A stretch of DNA of 64,000 nucleotides. Source: Thermovirga lienii DSM 17291 (GTDB taxonomy: Bacteria > Synergistota > Synergistia > Synergistales > Thermovirgaceae). Positions 24,418-33,263 of this stretch are shown piece by piece; position 1 is the stretch's first letter; each line of letters opens with the position of its first letter. The stretch spans positions 1 to 64,000 of the forward strand of contig CP003096.1 of assembly GCA_000233775.1 (NCBI GenBank), written 5' to 3'. A program made the translations under genes and the position numbers. The notes under the pieces were generated by a model that saw only the letters and a list, made by a program, of their open reading frames with translations, did not search any database and was not told the origin of the DNA.

Positions 24418-25578
24418 ATGAAAAAGGTGATAGTTTTAGGCGGCGGGCTTGTTGGTTCTGTAATGGCGTTGGATTTAGGCTCTGACCCGAATTACGATGT
24501 AACTGTGGCGGATAAGAGTCAAGAAGCGTTGGATAGAATAGCAAAGAAATCAAATGGAGCTGTACACACCCGAAACGATGTGGATTTTGCAGACCCTGAT
24601 TCCATAGAAAGAGCCGTAAAGGACTATGATCTGGTTATAGGAGCGGTCCCTGGTTTCTTGGGCTTCCAGATGATGGGCGCGGTGATTAGGGCGGGCAAGA
24701 GCATGTCGGACATAAGCTTCATGGCAGAGGATTATTTCCTGTGGGATGAGGAGGCCAAGAAAGCAGGGGTCACCATATTCGAGGATGTAGGTGTAACTCC
24801 AGGTTTTTCAAACGTTTTGATAGGAAGTGCCGTACATCAGCTTGACGAGGTTGAGGACGTGGACATATATGTTACGGGGCTTCCTAAGGAGCCCAAGGAG
24901 CCCTTCAACTACAAGTTCGTATTCTCTCCCGACGACTGCATAGAGGAGTATGTCCGTCCGGTTCGGTTCAAGAAAGACGGCAAAATAGTCGAGATGCCTG
25001 CTTTGAGCATGAACGAGGTGTACAAGTTTGACATACCTGGATTAGATCTTCCCGAGATGGAGGGTTTCCTGACCGATGGCCTCCGCTCTCTCCTTAAAAC
25101 CATTCCCGCCAAAAACATATCGGAGAAGACCTTGAGGTATCCTGGAACGGCCGATAGGTTGAAGTTTTTGAGGGACATAGGTTTCTTCGATTTGGAGCCC
25201 ATAGAGATCAAAGGGTGCAAGATAGCTCCCAGGGAGTTCTTTGCGGCTTTGGCTTACCCCAAGATGAAGTTGGAGGACGACGAGGTGGAGTTCACCTTCT
25301 TTAAGATAGACGTTACTGGTAAAAAGGACAAAAAGACTGTTCGCCATACCTTCGTTATGTACGATGAAAGGGACATGGAGACAGGATACACCTCCATGGC
25401 TCGTACCACAGGCTTCCCCTGTGTTATCATGGGCCGCCTCATAGCTGAAGGCATAGTTGACATGCCTGGTGTGAACACTCCCGAGATGATAGGCAGCAAC
25501 CAGGTAGCAGTTAAACGTTTCATAGAGGAGATGGAAAAACGAGGGGTAAAAGTCCATCATGAAGTGAAAGAGCTGTAG
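24418..25578 (+). CDS. Saccharopine dehydrogenase family protein (lysine/amino-acid dehydrogenase-like)
   Basis: A 386-aa protein with an N-terminal Rossmann fold (VIVLGGGLVGSVMALDL, then DLVIGAVPGFLG) and the C-terminal catalytic domain of the saccharopine-dehydrogenase/L-lysine dehydrogenase group. The length matches L-lysine 6-dehydrogenase-like enzymes. It would oxidise an amino acid with NAD(P)+, fitting amino-acid fermentation. ATG 24418 has AAGGAGG about 8 nt ahead. A GntR regulator follows in the same direction. Substrate specificity is not determinable here. Confidence 0.85.
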   Translation: MKKVIVLGGGLVGSVMALDLGSDPNYDVTVADKSQEALDRIAKKSNGAVHTRNDVDFADPDSIERAVKDYDLVIGAVPGFLGFQMMGAVIRAGKSMSDISFMAEDYFLWDEEAKKAGVTIFEDVGVTPGFSNVLIGSAVHQLDEVEDVDIYVTGLPKEPKEPFNYKFVFSPDDCIEEYVRPVRFKKDGKIVEMPALSMNEVYKFDIPGLDLPEMEGFLTDGLRSLLKTIPAKNISEKTLRYPGTADRLKFLRDIGFFDLEPIEIKGCKIAPREFFAALAYPKMKLEDDEVEFTFFKIDVTGKKDKKTVRHTFVMYDERDMETGYTSMARTTGFPCVIMGRLIAEGIVDMPGVNTPEMIGSNQVAVKRFIEEMEKRGVKVHHEVKEL

Positions 25579-25580
25579 TT

Positions 25581-25632
25581 AAAGGGTCTTGAGGGGTAGG
25601 GGGAGGAATGCCTTGTACCCCTGCCCTTTTTA
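25581..25632 (+). terminator. Terminator after the saccharopine-dehydrogenase-like gene
   Basis: Inner stem GGGGTA/TACCCC (25593-25598 with 25616-25621) and outer AAAGGG/CCCTTT (25581-25586 with 25624-25629), with internal bulges, ending in a T-rich run. Confidence 0.6.
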
Positions 25633-25677
25633 TTTCCTTGTTGATATAATCGTGCTCAATAAAAAGGGGGACTTTCC

Positions 25678-26358
25678 TTGCCTACGACGGGAACGTTGGA
25701 GAACGAAGCATATCAAAAAATAAAACAGGCCATTCTAGCTCGGAGGCTTCTGCCGGGAAGCAGGCTCTCTGAGCCGGCCTTGGCAAAGCAGCTCAAGATA
25801 AGCCGAACGCCGGTTAGGGCGGCCATAAAACGTCTCATGGCGGAGGGGTTGGCGGAGCCTTCTCCAACCCAGGGAGCGGTTGTCGCTCTGCCCTCTTCAA
25901 AGGACATAGAAGAGGTGGTCTTCATGAGGGAGACTCTGGAGCCCGTTGCTGCGGCATTGGCCTCCGAACGAGCGACAGGGGAGGACATTTGTTATCTTGA
26001 AGGATTGATTTCCAGGGAAAGGGAGGCTTTTCATAAAAGAGACCTCAAAGGCTATATAGAGGTCAACGATGAGTTTCATGGTACTATAGCTAAAATCTCG
26101 GGAAACTGCCTCTTGGAACAAAGTATAAAGAACTTGATACTTCGCTACGATATATTTTTGGCCTTGTTTGACCCCATATATGAGCTCGGGGAGAACGAGC
26201 TTGATTCTCCGCTGGAGCACCATTTCATAGTGACGGCCCTCAAGGAGAGGGACTCCAAGGCAGCTGAAGCGGCCATGAGGTATCATTTGCGGTCATCTAG
26301 AAAATACGCTACTTCAAGAAGTCTGGAAGATATGGGCGATTTCCCCTTTGATAACTAA
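25678..26358 (+). CDS. GntR-family transcriptional regulator (FCD subfamily)
   Basis: A 226-aa regulator: GntR winged helix at about 8-72 (LPGSRLSEPALAKQLKISRT, then PVRAAIKRLMAEGL) and a helical FCD ligand domain at about 80-215 (FMRETLEPVAAALAS, NDEFHGTIAKISGN, HHFIVTALKERD). These normally sense organic acids or amino acids. TTG start with GGGGG about 9 nt ahead. Flanked by the dehydrogenase-like gene and the ASKHA gene, which it probably controls; the TGTATACA site at 24386 is a candidate operator. Confidence 0.9.
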   Translation: MPTTGTLENEAYQKIKQAILARRLLPGSRLSEPALAKQLKISRTPVRAAIKRLMAEGLAEPSPTQGAVVALPSSKDIEEVVFMRETLEPVAAALASERATGEDICYLEGLISREREAFHKRDLKGYIEVNDEFHGTIAKISGNCLLEQSIKNLILRYDIFLALFDPIYELGENELDSPLEHHFIVTALKERDSKAAEAAMRYHLRSSRKYATSRSLEDMGDFPFDN

Positions 26359-26374
26359 CCTAGAGGTGGTAGGT

Positions 26375-28228
26375 TTGCCGAAAAATTCTTGCAGGGTGGT
26401 AATTGAAACGGGGGATGGACACCAAAGGGTTTGCTGCTGTCAGGAGGGGGACAACCTTCTTGATGTCCTAAGAAGAGAAAAAGTTGCTATTGAGGCTCCC
26501 TGTGGAGGCTTGGGCCTATGCGGCAAGTGTAGGGTCATGGTCTCAGGGAAGGCAAGCTTGCCGGACAGTTTGGAGAGGACCTTTTTGGGAGAGGAGTCCC
26601 TTTCCAAGGGGGTTAGGCTTGCGTGCAGAGTAAGGATCATGGGAGAGCTTCGAGTTAGCGTTCATTTCGAGGAGATAAAAAGCCAAAAGAAGATAGCTTC
26701 TGTAGTAAAACCGGCGAGAATAAAAGTTTCTCCAGAAACGATCAGGATCAATGGTTCCTTGGGCTGGGAGGAGATAAGAGCATACGAGAGCCTGGAGGAG
26801 GCGTTGAGGGAAAAATTTTCCTCTCTTGCAGGACGACCTGTAAATCCCATAAGAGACGAGGTAATGGCTGATATCGCAGAGCTTTTTATGGAACGCCAAA
26901 CCTTGGATGTTTCAGCTACCCTTAGAGGGCAGGATGTGGTATCCGTAAGCTCACAGCAGGAAGAAAAGCCCATTTTGGGGGCGGTATGTGATATCGGGAC
27001 TACGACGATAGCCTGCTATTTGCTGGATCTGAAAAAGGGACATCAACTGGGTGCCCTTATGAGCAGAAATCCCCAAGTTCCCTTCGGAGCGGATGTGGTT
27101 TCAAGGATAGCCCACGCTCTCAAGGAAAAAGAGACCTTTAAGGCTATGGTCAAGGGCCTGAGAGAGGAAGTTGCTCTTCTTCTTGCGCGTCTAGCTTCAG
27201 ATGTGGGGGCTGACTTGAAGAACTGCGAAGAAGTTTTGGTGATCGGTAATTCGTGTATGCATCACTTCTTCAAGGGACTTTTGCCCGTCACTCTGGGGAG
27301 AGCTCCTTTTCGTCCAGTGCAGAAAGGTCCATCTTGTGATAAGGCGGACCATTTCTCCTTGGGGGTCTCCTCCAGTGCGAGGATAAGGTTTTTGCCCCTG
27401 ATAGGCGGATTCGTAGGATCGGATATGGTCGGACTTTTGCACTTCGTGGAATCGGTGATGCCTCAAAGGACCAGGTTGGTTCTTGATCTGGGGACCAACG
27501 GAGAGATAGCCTTGATACACCAAGGCAAGATCCTAGTTTGTTCTGCGGCTGCGGGGCCTGCGTTCGAAGGAGGAAATATTTCCTGTGGAATGGTGGCCTC
27601 AACAGGGGCTATCAATGAGCTCTCTTGGGAAGAAAAGAACATGATCCCGAAGGTCATAGGAGGAGGAGAACCTGTGGGGATCACCGGCTCGGGTTTGGTG
27701 GACGCTGTAGCGATCCTCTGCGAGAGAGGGGTAGTTCTCCCTTCGGGGAGGATCAATTCTCCAGAAAATATAAAAAACCCATCTTTGGCCTCTATGGTAG
27801 TGGAAAGAGGTGGAGAAAGGGTAGTGATGATAGCTAAGGGAGAAAGTCGAGAGATCTTCATCTCCCAGAAGGACCTTCGTCAGCTACAGCTTAGCAAGGG
27901 AGCAGTGGTGGCCGCTATGAAAGCCCTTTTGGAAAAGGCCAGTATGACCTGGAAGGACGTCGATGAATTGGTCTTGGCTGGGGCCTTGGGAAATTACATA
28001 AATCCAGACTCGGCAATGAAGATAGGCCTTATTCCTTCTGCCATGAAGGACAAGGTAATCCCCGTAGGCAACGGAGCAGCGGAGGGGGCCAAGCTGGTTT
28101 TGCTTGGAGGAGAGAAAGAATGGCATAAAGCCTGTTCTGTAGTCCAAAAAACAGAGCATATCCCCCTTGAAGAAAACCTTACATTTCAAGAATTTTTTAT
28201 GAATTCCTTATCTCTGGAACCATTCTAA
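26375..28228 (+). CDS. ASKHA (DUF4445) protein with N-terminal [2Fe-2S] ferredoxin domain, corrinoid-activator-like
   Basis: A 617-aa protein of the RACo/RamA-like group. The N-terminal ferredoxin domain has Cys43, 49, 52 and 84 (PCGGLGLCGKC, then LACRV). A linker follows, then an actin-like ATPase domain with GAVCDIGTTTIACYLLDL, VLDLGTNGEIAL and GITGSGLVDAVAIL. Known relatives use ATP and low-potential electrons to reduce inactive Co(II) corrinoids. TTG 26375 was chosen for GAGGTGG 5 nt upstream; the frame opens at 26348 inside the GntR gene. No corrinoid methyltransferase lies nearby, so the client protein is unknown. Confidence 0.82.
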   Translation: MPKNSCRVVIETGDGHQRVCCCQEGDNLLDVLRREKVAIEAPCGGLGLCGKCRVMVSGKASLPDSLERTFLGEESLSKGVRLACRVRIMGELRVSVHFEEIKSQKKIASVVKPARIKVSPETIRINGSLGWEEIRAYESLEEALREKFSSLAGRPVNPIRDEVMADIAELFMERQTLDVSATLRGQDVVSVSSQQEEKPILGAVCDIGTTTIACYLLDLKKGHQLGALMSRNPQVPFGADVVSRIAHALKEKETFKAMVKGLREEVALLLARLASDVGADLKNCEEVLVIGNSCMHHFFKGLLPVTLGRAPFRPVQKGPSCDKADHFSLGVSSSARIRFLPLIGGFVGSDMVGLLHFVESVMPQRTRLVLDLGTNGEIALIHQGKILVCSAAAGPAFEGGNISCGMVASTGAINELSWEEKNMIPKVIGGGEPVGITGSGLVDAVAILCERGVVLPSGRINSPENIKNPSLASMVVERGGERVVMIAKGESREIFISQKDLRQLQLSKGAVVAAMKALLEKASMTWKDVDELVLAGALGNYINPDSAMKIGLIPSAMKDKVIPVGNGAAEGAKLVLLGGEKEWHKACSVVQKTEHIPLEENLTFQEFFMNSLSLEPF

Positions 28229-28279
28229 AGATTCAAACGATTTGCTGTATTCTTTACCGTTTTTTATACAATCTACAGG

Positions 28280-28340
28280 TTGACAATGATGGTGGTGGCA
28301 TATAGTATATTTGGCGTCAGCGTCATGTTACCTTTGTAAC
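28280..28340 (+). promoter_or_regulatory. Promoter and GTTAC inverted repeat upstream of the first TRAP operon
   Basis: TTGACA (28280-28285) is followed after 17 nt by TAGTAT (28303-28308), or after 15 nt by TATAGT. Just downstream GTTAC (28327-28331) and GTAAC (28336-28340) form an inverted repeat around CTTT, extendable by CA/TG pairs, suggesting an operator near the transcription start. About 160 nt of untranslated leader with no gene follow. Confidence 0.55.
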
Positions 28341-28500
28341 GTGCGCCCCTCAAGTTTTTCAAAGTTTTATGAGTCCGCTTTCACGGAAAAAGTGGGGCAC
28401 CTTCCTGGTATGTGTTTAAGTCTACAAAAGTAAACCTTCGGTCTTACGAGCCTTGTTTCATAGTGGCTTTATGTCTATTCTAGATTAAGGAGTGGCGCAA

Positions 28501-28986
28501 ATGGATAAGTTAGGAAAGATGATATCTCTTCTGATTCTCCCTCTCATTGCCATCATAGTTTACAGTTCCCTTAAGGGTTTTTTCCTCAACAGGACGCCTA
28601 TCTGGACCTTTGAGGTGTCCATATTTCTCTTTGGTTGTTTTTTCATGTTGGGGGCTGCATACTGCCACATGCTCAACAATCACGTCAGCGTGGACGTGGT
28701 CAACCACTACCTTCCCCCAAAGTGGAGAAGAATCTTTGGTATATTCGGGGAGATAGTGGTTCTTTTCGTGGTCTTGGTGATGATATACCTCAGTGTTCCC
28801 ACGGCAATCCGATCGACCATAATGAAGGAGCGCTCTACCCATCAAACGCCCTTCAACCCTCAAGTGTGGTGGTATCGATGGGTCATACCCATATCTTGCG
28901 CACTTATGTCGTGGCAATCCTTCAAGAACATGATGCGTCTCATCTTTCAGCGACCTGATGACATGGAAAACGAAAAAGGAGTGTAA
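28501..28986 (+). CDS. TRAP transporter small permease (DctQ-type)
   Basis: A 161-aa protein with four predicted membrane helices, the DctQ component of a tripartite ATP-independent periplasmic transporter. ATG 28501 has AAGGAG 8 nt upstream; a GTG at 28492 overlaps that site. The large permease starts 3 nt after its stop and the binding protein follows. The order DctQ-DctM-DctP here is less common than P-Q-M. Confidence 0.88.
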   Translation: MDKLGKMISLLILPLIAIIVYSSLKGFFLNRTPIWTFEVSIFLFGCFFMLGAAYCHMLNNHVSVDVVNHYLPPKWRRIFGIFGEIVVLFVVLVMIYLSVPTAIRSTIMKERSTHQTPFNPQVWWYRWVIPISCALMSWQSFKNMMRLIFQRPDDMENEKGV

Positions 28987-28989
28987 GCG

Positions 28990-30306
28990 ATGACTGGCGA
29001 TATGTTACCACTTTTGATGTTTGCGGCTTTGTTCCTTCTTTTGGCGGCGGGAGTCCCCATTGCCTTTTCCCTTTCTGCTGTAGCCATAGTTTTTTCTTAC
29101 TTTCTTTGGGGCCCAGGAGCCTTGAATATCTTGATATCGGCCACGTGGGGAGCCATGAACAACTTCGTCATAATAGCGGTCCCTCTCTTCATCTACATGT
29201 CCTACATACTACAGAAAACCAACGTGGTAGAGGACCTATATGATGCCTTCTATAAGTGGTCTGGCGGCTTAAGAGGTGGTCTTGCCATAGCCACTGTAAT
29301 AGTTGGAGCCTTCTTGGGGGCCGTTTCGGGAGTCGTCGCAGCTGGGGTTATTGGGTTGGGCTTAATAGGTCTTCCTCAGATGTTGAAGTACAAGTACGAC
29401 AAGAACGTCTCCATGGGCATTGTTATGGCCTCAGGTACCTTGGGACAAATAATACCACCGAGCACCAACATGGTTCTTTATGGTGCCGTCACAGGGGTTT
29501 CCATCGGAGGACTTTTTGCCGGAGGGCTTACTGCTGGTGTTTTTCTGGGCATCCTGTACATTGGATACGTCCTTATAAGAAGCCTTATAAACCCCAATCT
29601 GTGTCCCCCTCTTCCTCCCGACGAAAGAGCTTCGTTTAAGGAAAAACTTTACGCATTAAGGAGCGTGTTCCTTCCCAGCCTTTTAATAATCCTGGTTTTG
29701 GGTTCCATCCTTTCTGGAATCGCCTCTCCTACGGAGGCAGCGGCTTTCGGTGCGGCAGGGGCGATGCTGATCGGCTTGATTAAAAAGAGGCTCAATTGGG
29801 AGATTGTCTTTTCCTCCTGTTACGAGACCTTGTCCATTACGGCTATGGTCGGTTGGGTTATGATAGGTGCCACTGCTTTCGGGTCGGTCTTCTCAGGGGT
29901 AGGAGGAAATCGCCTGGTGTCTCAGCTAGCAATGAACATGCCTGGCGGAGCTGTCATGGTCCTTATTGCCTCTTCTGTTTTCTACTTTATCTTGGGGATG
30001 TTCTTGGAACCAGGAGCGATAATATTCTTTGCCGTGCCTATAATTGCTCCCATTCTCGCTAGGTTGGGTTATGACCCCCTGTGGGTTGGTTTGGTGTTCA
30101 ACGTCCTCTTGCAGTGTGGTTACTTGTCTCCGCCTTTTGGATTTAGTTTGTTCTACCTCAAGGGCGTAACGCCTAAGGATGTCACAATAACGGAGATCTA
30201 CAGGGCTAGTATTCCATTTTTGGTCTTGCAGGTAGCCTGCGTTGCCATCATGTTTGTTTTCCCGGACTTTTTCTTGTGGCTACCGAAACAGGTCTTGGGG
30301 CTGTGA
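28990..30306 (+). CDS. TRAP transporter large permease (DctM-type)
   Basis: A 438-aa inner-membrane permease with about 12 helices. Family marks include VPIAFSLSAVAI, VPLFIYMSYIL, the IIPPSTNMVLYGAVTGVSIG loop (the usual IPPS motif) and GYLSPPFGFSLFYLKG near the C-terminus. It couples Na+ or H+ flow to uptake of an organic anion delivered by the DctP protein. The substrate is unknown. Confidence 0.93.
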   Translation: MTGDMLPLLMFAALFLLLAAGVPIAFSLSAVAIVFSYFLWGPGALNILISATWGAMNNFVIIAVPLFIYMSYILQKTNVVEDLYDAFYKWSGGLRGGLAIATVIVGAFLGAVSGVVAAGVIGLGLIGLPQMLKYKYDKNVSMGIVMASGTLGQIIPPSTNMVLYGAVTGVSIGGLFAGGLTAGVFLGILYIGYVLIRSLINPNLCPPLPPDERASFKEKLYALRSVFLPSLLIILVLGSILSGIASPTEAAAFGAAGAMLIGLIKKRLNWEIVFSSCYETLSITAMVGWVMIGATAFGSVFSGVGGNRLVSQLAMNMPGGAVMVLIASSVFYFILGMFLEPGAIIFFAVPIIAPILARLGYDPLWVGLVFNVLLQCGYLSPPFGFSLFYLKGVTPKDVTITEIYRASIPFLVLQVACVAIMFVFPDFFLWLPKQVLGL

Positions 30307-30448
30307 GGATGTTGGTCATTTAGACTTATTAAACTTTATGTTTCAGTGTTTGGTTGTTTAACTGTGGAACGGGGGTGGTAGTTGAGCGAGAGAGTGTAGT
30401 TCCACGAAGGTTTTGGTACAAAAACAAAAAGAGGAGGTATGCAGGAAG

Positions 30449-31501
30449 ATGCGAAAGTTTTTGACGCTGTTTTTGTTGGTGGCTCTAGTGCTCGTTAGCG
30501 CTAACGCAGCCTTTGCTGCGAAGGTAAAGTGGAGGATGGTAACCCATGCCATGCCTGGTACGGAGCAGCAGAGGATAGCTGAAGAGTTTGGAAAGACCGT
30601 TGAGACCCTCTCTGGTGGAGAGTTCGTGATCGAGGTTTTCCCAGCCGGCGTTCTCTTCCCAGTGTTTGAGACCTTTGACAATTTGAGAAACGGTGTCGTC
30701 CAGGCTTCCATGGTGTACGGCGCCTACTGGCCTGGAAAGGACCCGGGCTTCATCCTGACCACCCGCCCCGGAGATCCCCTGGGGACCTATGCTGAGGGTG
30801 CATATGTGACGGAGAAGCTCTTCCCCTATTTCGAGAAGCTCTATGCCAAACACGGGATCAAATATTTGGGACACGCAATGGTTAGCCCCCTTTATGAGCA
30901 GCTCATGTCTGTGGTTCCAATCCGCAATCTTGAGGAGATAAAGGGTAAGAAAATCCGTACCTCCGGCTTTGGTGCAAGGTTCTACAATGCCCTTGGTGCA
31001 ACCACCGTTTCGCTCCCTGCTCCAGAGATATACACGGCTTTGCAGACCAACAACATAGATGCAGCAGAGTGGACCTTCTGGGATGAGAACATGAGGATGG
31101 GCTTCCACGAAGTGGTTAAGTACGTTATAGATCCTGCGTTCCAGAACGGAACCTGTGAGTACTTCCCCCTCACGGTGAACCCCGCTGCATGGGACTCTCT
31201 GCCTCAGAATTACAAGGACATAGTGTTCGCCGCTCTTGATAGGGCCCGCTATATGTCCGCCATGGTATACGTCCATGAGATCAAGGCAAGAGAGAAATGG
31301 AAAGAAATGGAAGGCATAGAGATAATCACCTGGAGCCCAGAGGACCAGAAGAAGGCCAGGGAGATAGGTCTGAAACTGGTTTATGACGAGTGCATGAAGA
31401 CTCCGGAAGGAAAAGAATATCTTGACATATACCGCAGTGCCCTTTGGGAGCTGGGATACAAGGACGAAGCCAAGTTCCTCGGATACGAGGAAAAGAAATA
31501 G
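30449..31501 (+). CDS. TRAP transporter solute-binding protein (DctP-type)
   Basis: A 350-aa periplasmic protein with signal peptide MRKFLTLFLLVALVLVSANA and cleavage after AFA. The DctP fold is visible in KVKWRMVTHAMPGTEQQ, GEFVIEVFPAGVLFPV, and the ligand-anchoring region IKGKKIRTSGFGARFYNALGATTVSLPAPEIYTAL. An unusual stretch follows (DAAEWTFWDENM), suggesting a mannitol/chloroaromatic-type or 2-oxo-acid-type subgroup rather than the C4-dicarboxylate type. ATG 30449 has GGAGGT about 10 nt upstream. A 142-nt gap separates it from the large permease. Confidence 0.9.
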   Translation: MRKFLTLFLLVALVLVSANAAFAAKVKWRMVTHAMPGTEQQRIAEEFGKTVETLSGGEFVIEVFPAGVLFPVFETFDNLRNGVVQASMVYGAYWPGKDPGFILTTRPGDPLGTYAEGAYVTEKLFPYFEKLYAKHGIKYLGHAMVSPLYEQLMSVVPIRNLEEIKGKKIRTSGFGARFYNALGATTVSLPAPEIYTALQTNNIDAAEWTFWDENMRMGFHEVVKYVIDPAFQNGTCEYFPLTVNPAAWDSLPQNYKDIVFAALDRARYMSAMVYVHEIKAREKWKEMEGIEIITWSPEDQKKAREIGLKLVYDECMKTPEGKEYLDIYRSALWELGYKDEAKFLGYEEKK

Positions 31502-31531
31502 CTGAAAGCAAAAAACGAGTAACAAGATAGT

Positions 31532-31570
31532 AAAAAGCAGCTGGTAAATCCCCAGCTGCTTTTTTTATTT
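31532..31570. terminator. Bidirectional terminator between TRAP operon and ilvD
   Basis: AAAAAGCAGCTGG (31532-31544) and CCAGCTGCTTTTT (31552-31564) are perfect arms with a 7-nt loop. The T-rich tail on the plus strand and A-rich side on the minus strand serve both converging transcripts. Confidence 0.9.
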
Positions 31571-31571
31571 T

Positions 31572-33233
31572 TTACTTTTCGAAGACGGCTCCGGTGCTGC
31601 CGGAGGTAACGAAGTGCCTGTATCTTTCCAGGAAAGAGCTAGTGGTTTCTTGATGTTTTGGCTTGAACGATTTGCGCCTTTCTTCAAGCTCTTTTTCATC
31701 CACCAGCAAGTTGAGCTTTCTGTTGGGTATGTCTATCTCTATCATGTCCCCGTCCTTTACGAGGCCTATTGGACCACCTGCTGCGGCTTCAGGTGATACA
31801 TGCCCTATGGATGCTCCCCTGGTAGCTCCAGAGAACCTTCCGTCGGTTATGAGGGCTACAGAGCTGTCAAGGCCCATTCCAGCTATGCTAGCGGTGGGGC
31901 CAAGCATCTCCCTCATGCCAGGGCCTCCCTTGGGGCCTTCGTAGCGGATTATAACCACGTCCTTTGGTTTTATCTTGCCTTCTCTTATGGCCCTTGACGC
32001 GTCCTCCTCGCAGTCGAACACCCTAGCGGGTCCTATGTGGCGCATCATCTCGGGGACCACTGCTACCTGCTTTACTACGCATCCCTCTGGCGCTAAAGTG
32101 CCTTTCAGGACAGCTATTCCGCCCTCTGAGTGATAGGGGTTGTCCAAGGACCTGATGATATTTTCATCTATAACTTTTGCGCTACATAAGTTTTCCTTCA
32201 CTGTTTTAGTGGTGACCGTCAGGCAGTCGCCGTTAATTAGTCCCCCTTCTGCAAGACGCAGCATGACGGCTTGAACACCTCCAGCCCTGTACAGGTCCTG
32301 CATGTGATGTTTTCCTGCAGGGCTCATGCTGCACAGGTGGGGAGTCTTGCGGCTTATTCTGTCCATGTCTTCCAGAGTGAGAGAAACCCCTGCTGCGCGA
32401 GCTATCGCTGGCAAATGCAATGCCGTGTTAGTGGAGCCTCCCAAAGCCATATCTACAGCCACGGCGTTTTCGAAAGCCTCCTTCGTCAGGATGTCCCGCG
32501 GCTTTATGCCTTTTTCGACAAGTGTCAAGATGATCCTGCCAGCATCCTTGGCAAGCCTCTCTCTGGCAGCGTATACGGCGGGAATGGTTCCGTTACCTGG
32601 CAGGGCCAGCCCTAAAGCCTCCATCATGCAGTTCATGGTGTTTGCCGTGAACATCCCTGCACAAGAACCGCAGGTGGGACAGGCGGAATTTTCAAGCTCA
32701 ATGAGCTCTTCTAGGCTCATTTTCCCCGAGTCATATTTTCCCACTGCCTCGAATACGGAACTCAAGTCCACTTCGCATCCTTTGTGTTGGCCGGCCAGCA
32801 TGGGACCTCCACTTATTATTATGGAGGGGATGTTGAGCCTTGCAGCGACCATGGCCATGCCGGGAATTATTTTGTCGCAATTGGTGACCATGACAAGGCC
32901 GTCCAGTGCGTGAGCTTTTGCCATGACTTCAATGGAGTCGGCGATGAGTTCTCTGCTGGGCAGGGAGAACTTCATGCCCTCGTGGTTCATGGCGATGCCG
33001 TCGCAGACGCCTATCACCGGAAACTCCAGCGGGAGGCCTCCTCCTGAATAGACTCCATGTTTGACTGCCTCAGCAACTCTATTCAGGTGAGTGTGTCCTG
33101 GTATTATGGAGTTGTAAGCATTAACTACACCTATCCAAGGACGGTCAATTTCCCAATCTGTAAAGCCTCCAGCCTTTAATAGGGAGCGGTGAGGAGCCCT
33201 TTCTGCGCCTTTTTTCGCTTTGTTGCTGTTCAT
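31572..33233 (-). CDS. ilvD: Dihydroxy-acid dehydratase (IlvD/Edd family)
   Basis: A 553-aa iron-sulfur dehydratase. Typical IlvD converts 2,3-dihydroxy-3-methyl acids to 2-oxo acids in valine, isoleucine and leucine synthesis. Cluster-binding motifs are [28 protein letters not shown] and the late [12 protein letters not shown] region with RFSGATRG. Length and motifs match IlvD proper. However, it lies 30 nt downstream of a TRAP operon and that operon's GntR regulator, so a sugar-acid dehydratase role within the family is a real alternative. No other ilv genes are in the window. Confidence 0.88.
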   Translation of the reverse strand: MNSNKAKKGAERAPHRSLLKAGGFTDWEIDRPWIGVVNAYNSIIPGHTHLNRVAEAVKHGVYSGGGLPLEFPVIGVCDGIAMNHEGMKFSLPSRELIADSIEVMAKAHALDGLVMVTNCDKIIPGMAMVAARLNIPSIIISGGPMLAGQHKGCEVDLSSVFEAVGKYDSGKMSLEELIELENSACPTCGSCAGMFTANTMNCMMEALGLALPGNGTIPAVYAARERLAKDAGRIILTLVEKGIKPRDILTKEAFENAVAVDMALGGSTNTALHLPAIARAAGVSLTLEDMDRISRKTPHLCSMSPAGKHHMQDLYRAGGVQAVMLRLAEGGLINGDCLTVTTKTVKENLCSAKVIDENIIRSLDNPYHSEGGIAVLKGTLAPEGCVVKQVAVVPEMMRHIGPARVFDCEEDASRAIREGKIKPKDVVIIRYEGPKGGPGMREMLGPTASIAGMGLDSSVALITDGRFSGATRGASIGHVSPEAAAGGPIGLVKDGDMIEIDIPNRKLNLLVDEKELEERRKSFKPKHQETTSSFLERYRHFVTSGSTGAVFEK

Positions 33234-33263
33234 TTGAATCCCTTCCTTCTTTTTGATTTCCTT

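Noticed and set aside
30364-30405. GTGGAAC/GTTCCAC inverted repeat before the TRAP binding protein
   Set aside because: The arms are 28 nt apart and only 7 bp long, which is too weak to claim as an operator or stabilising stem.
30485-31525. Long minus-strand open frame (346 codons) opposite the TRAP binding protein
   Set aside because: The plus strand encodes a clear DctP protein with a signal peptide. The antisense product has no recognisable motif and typical mirror-frame composition.
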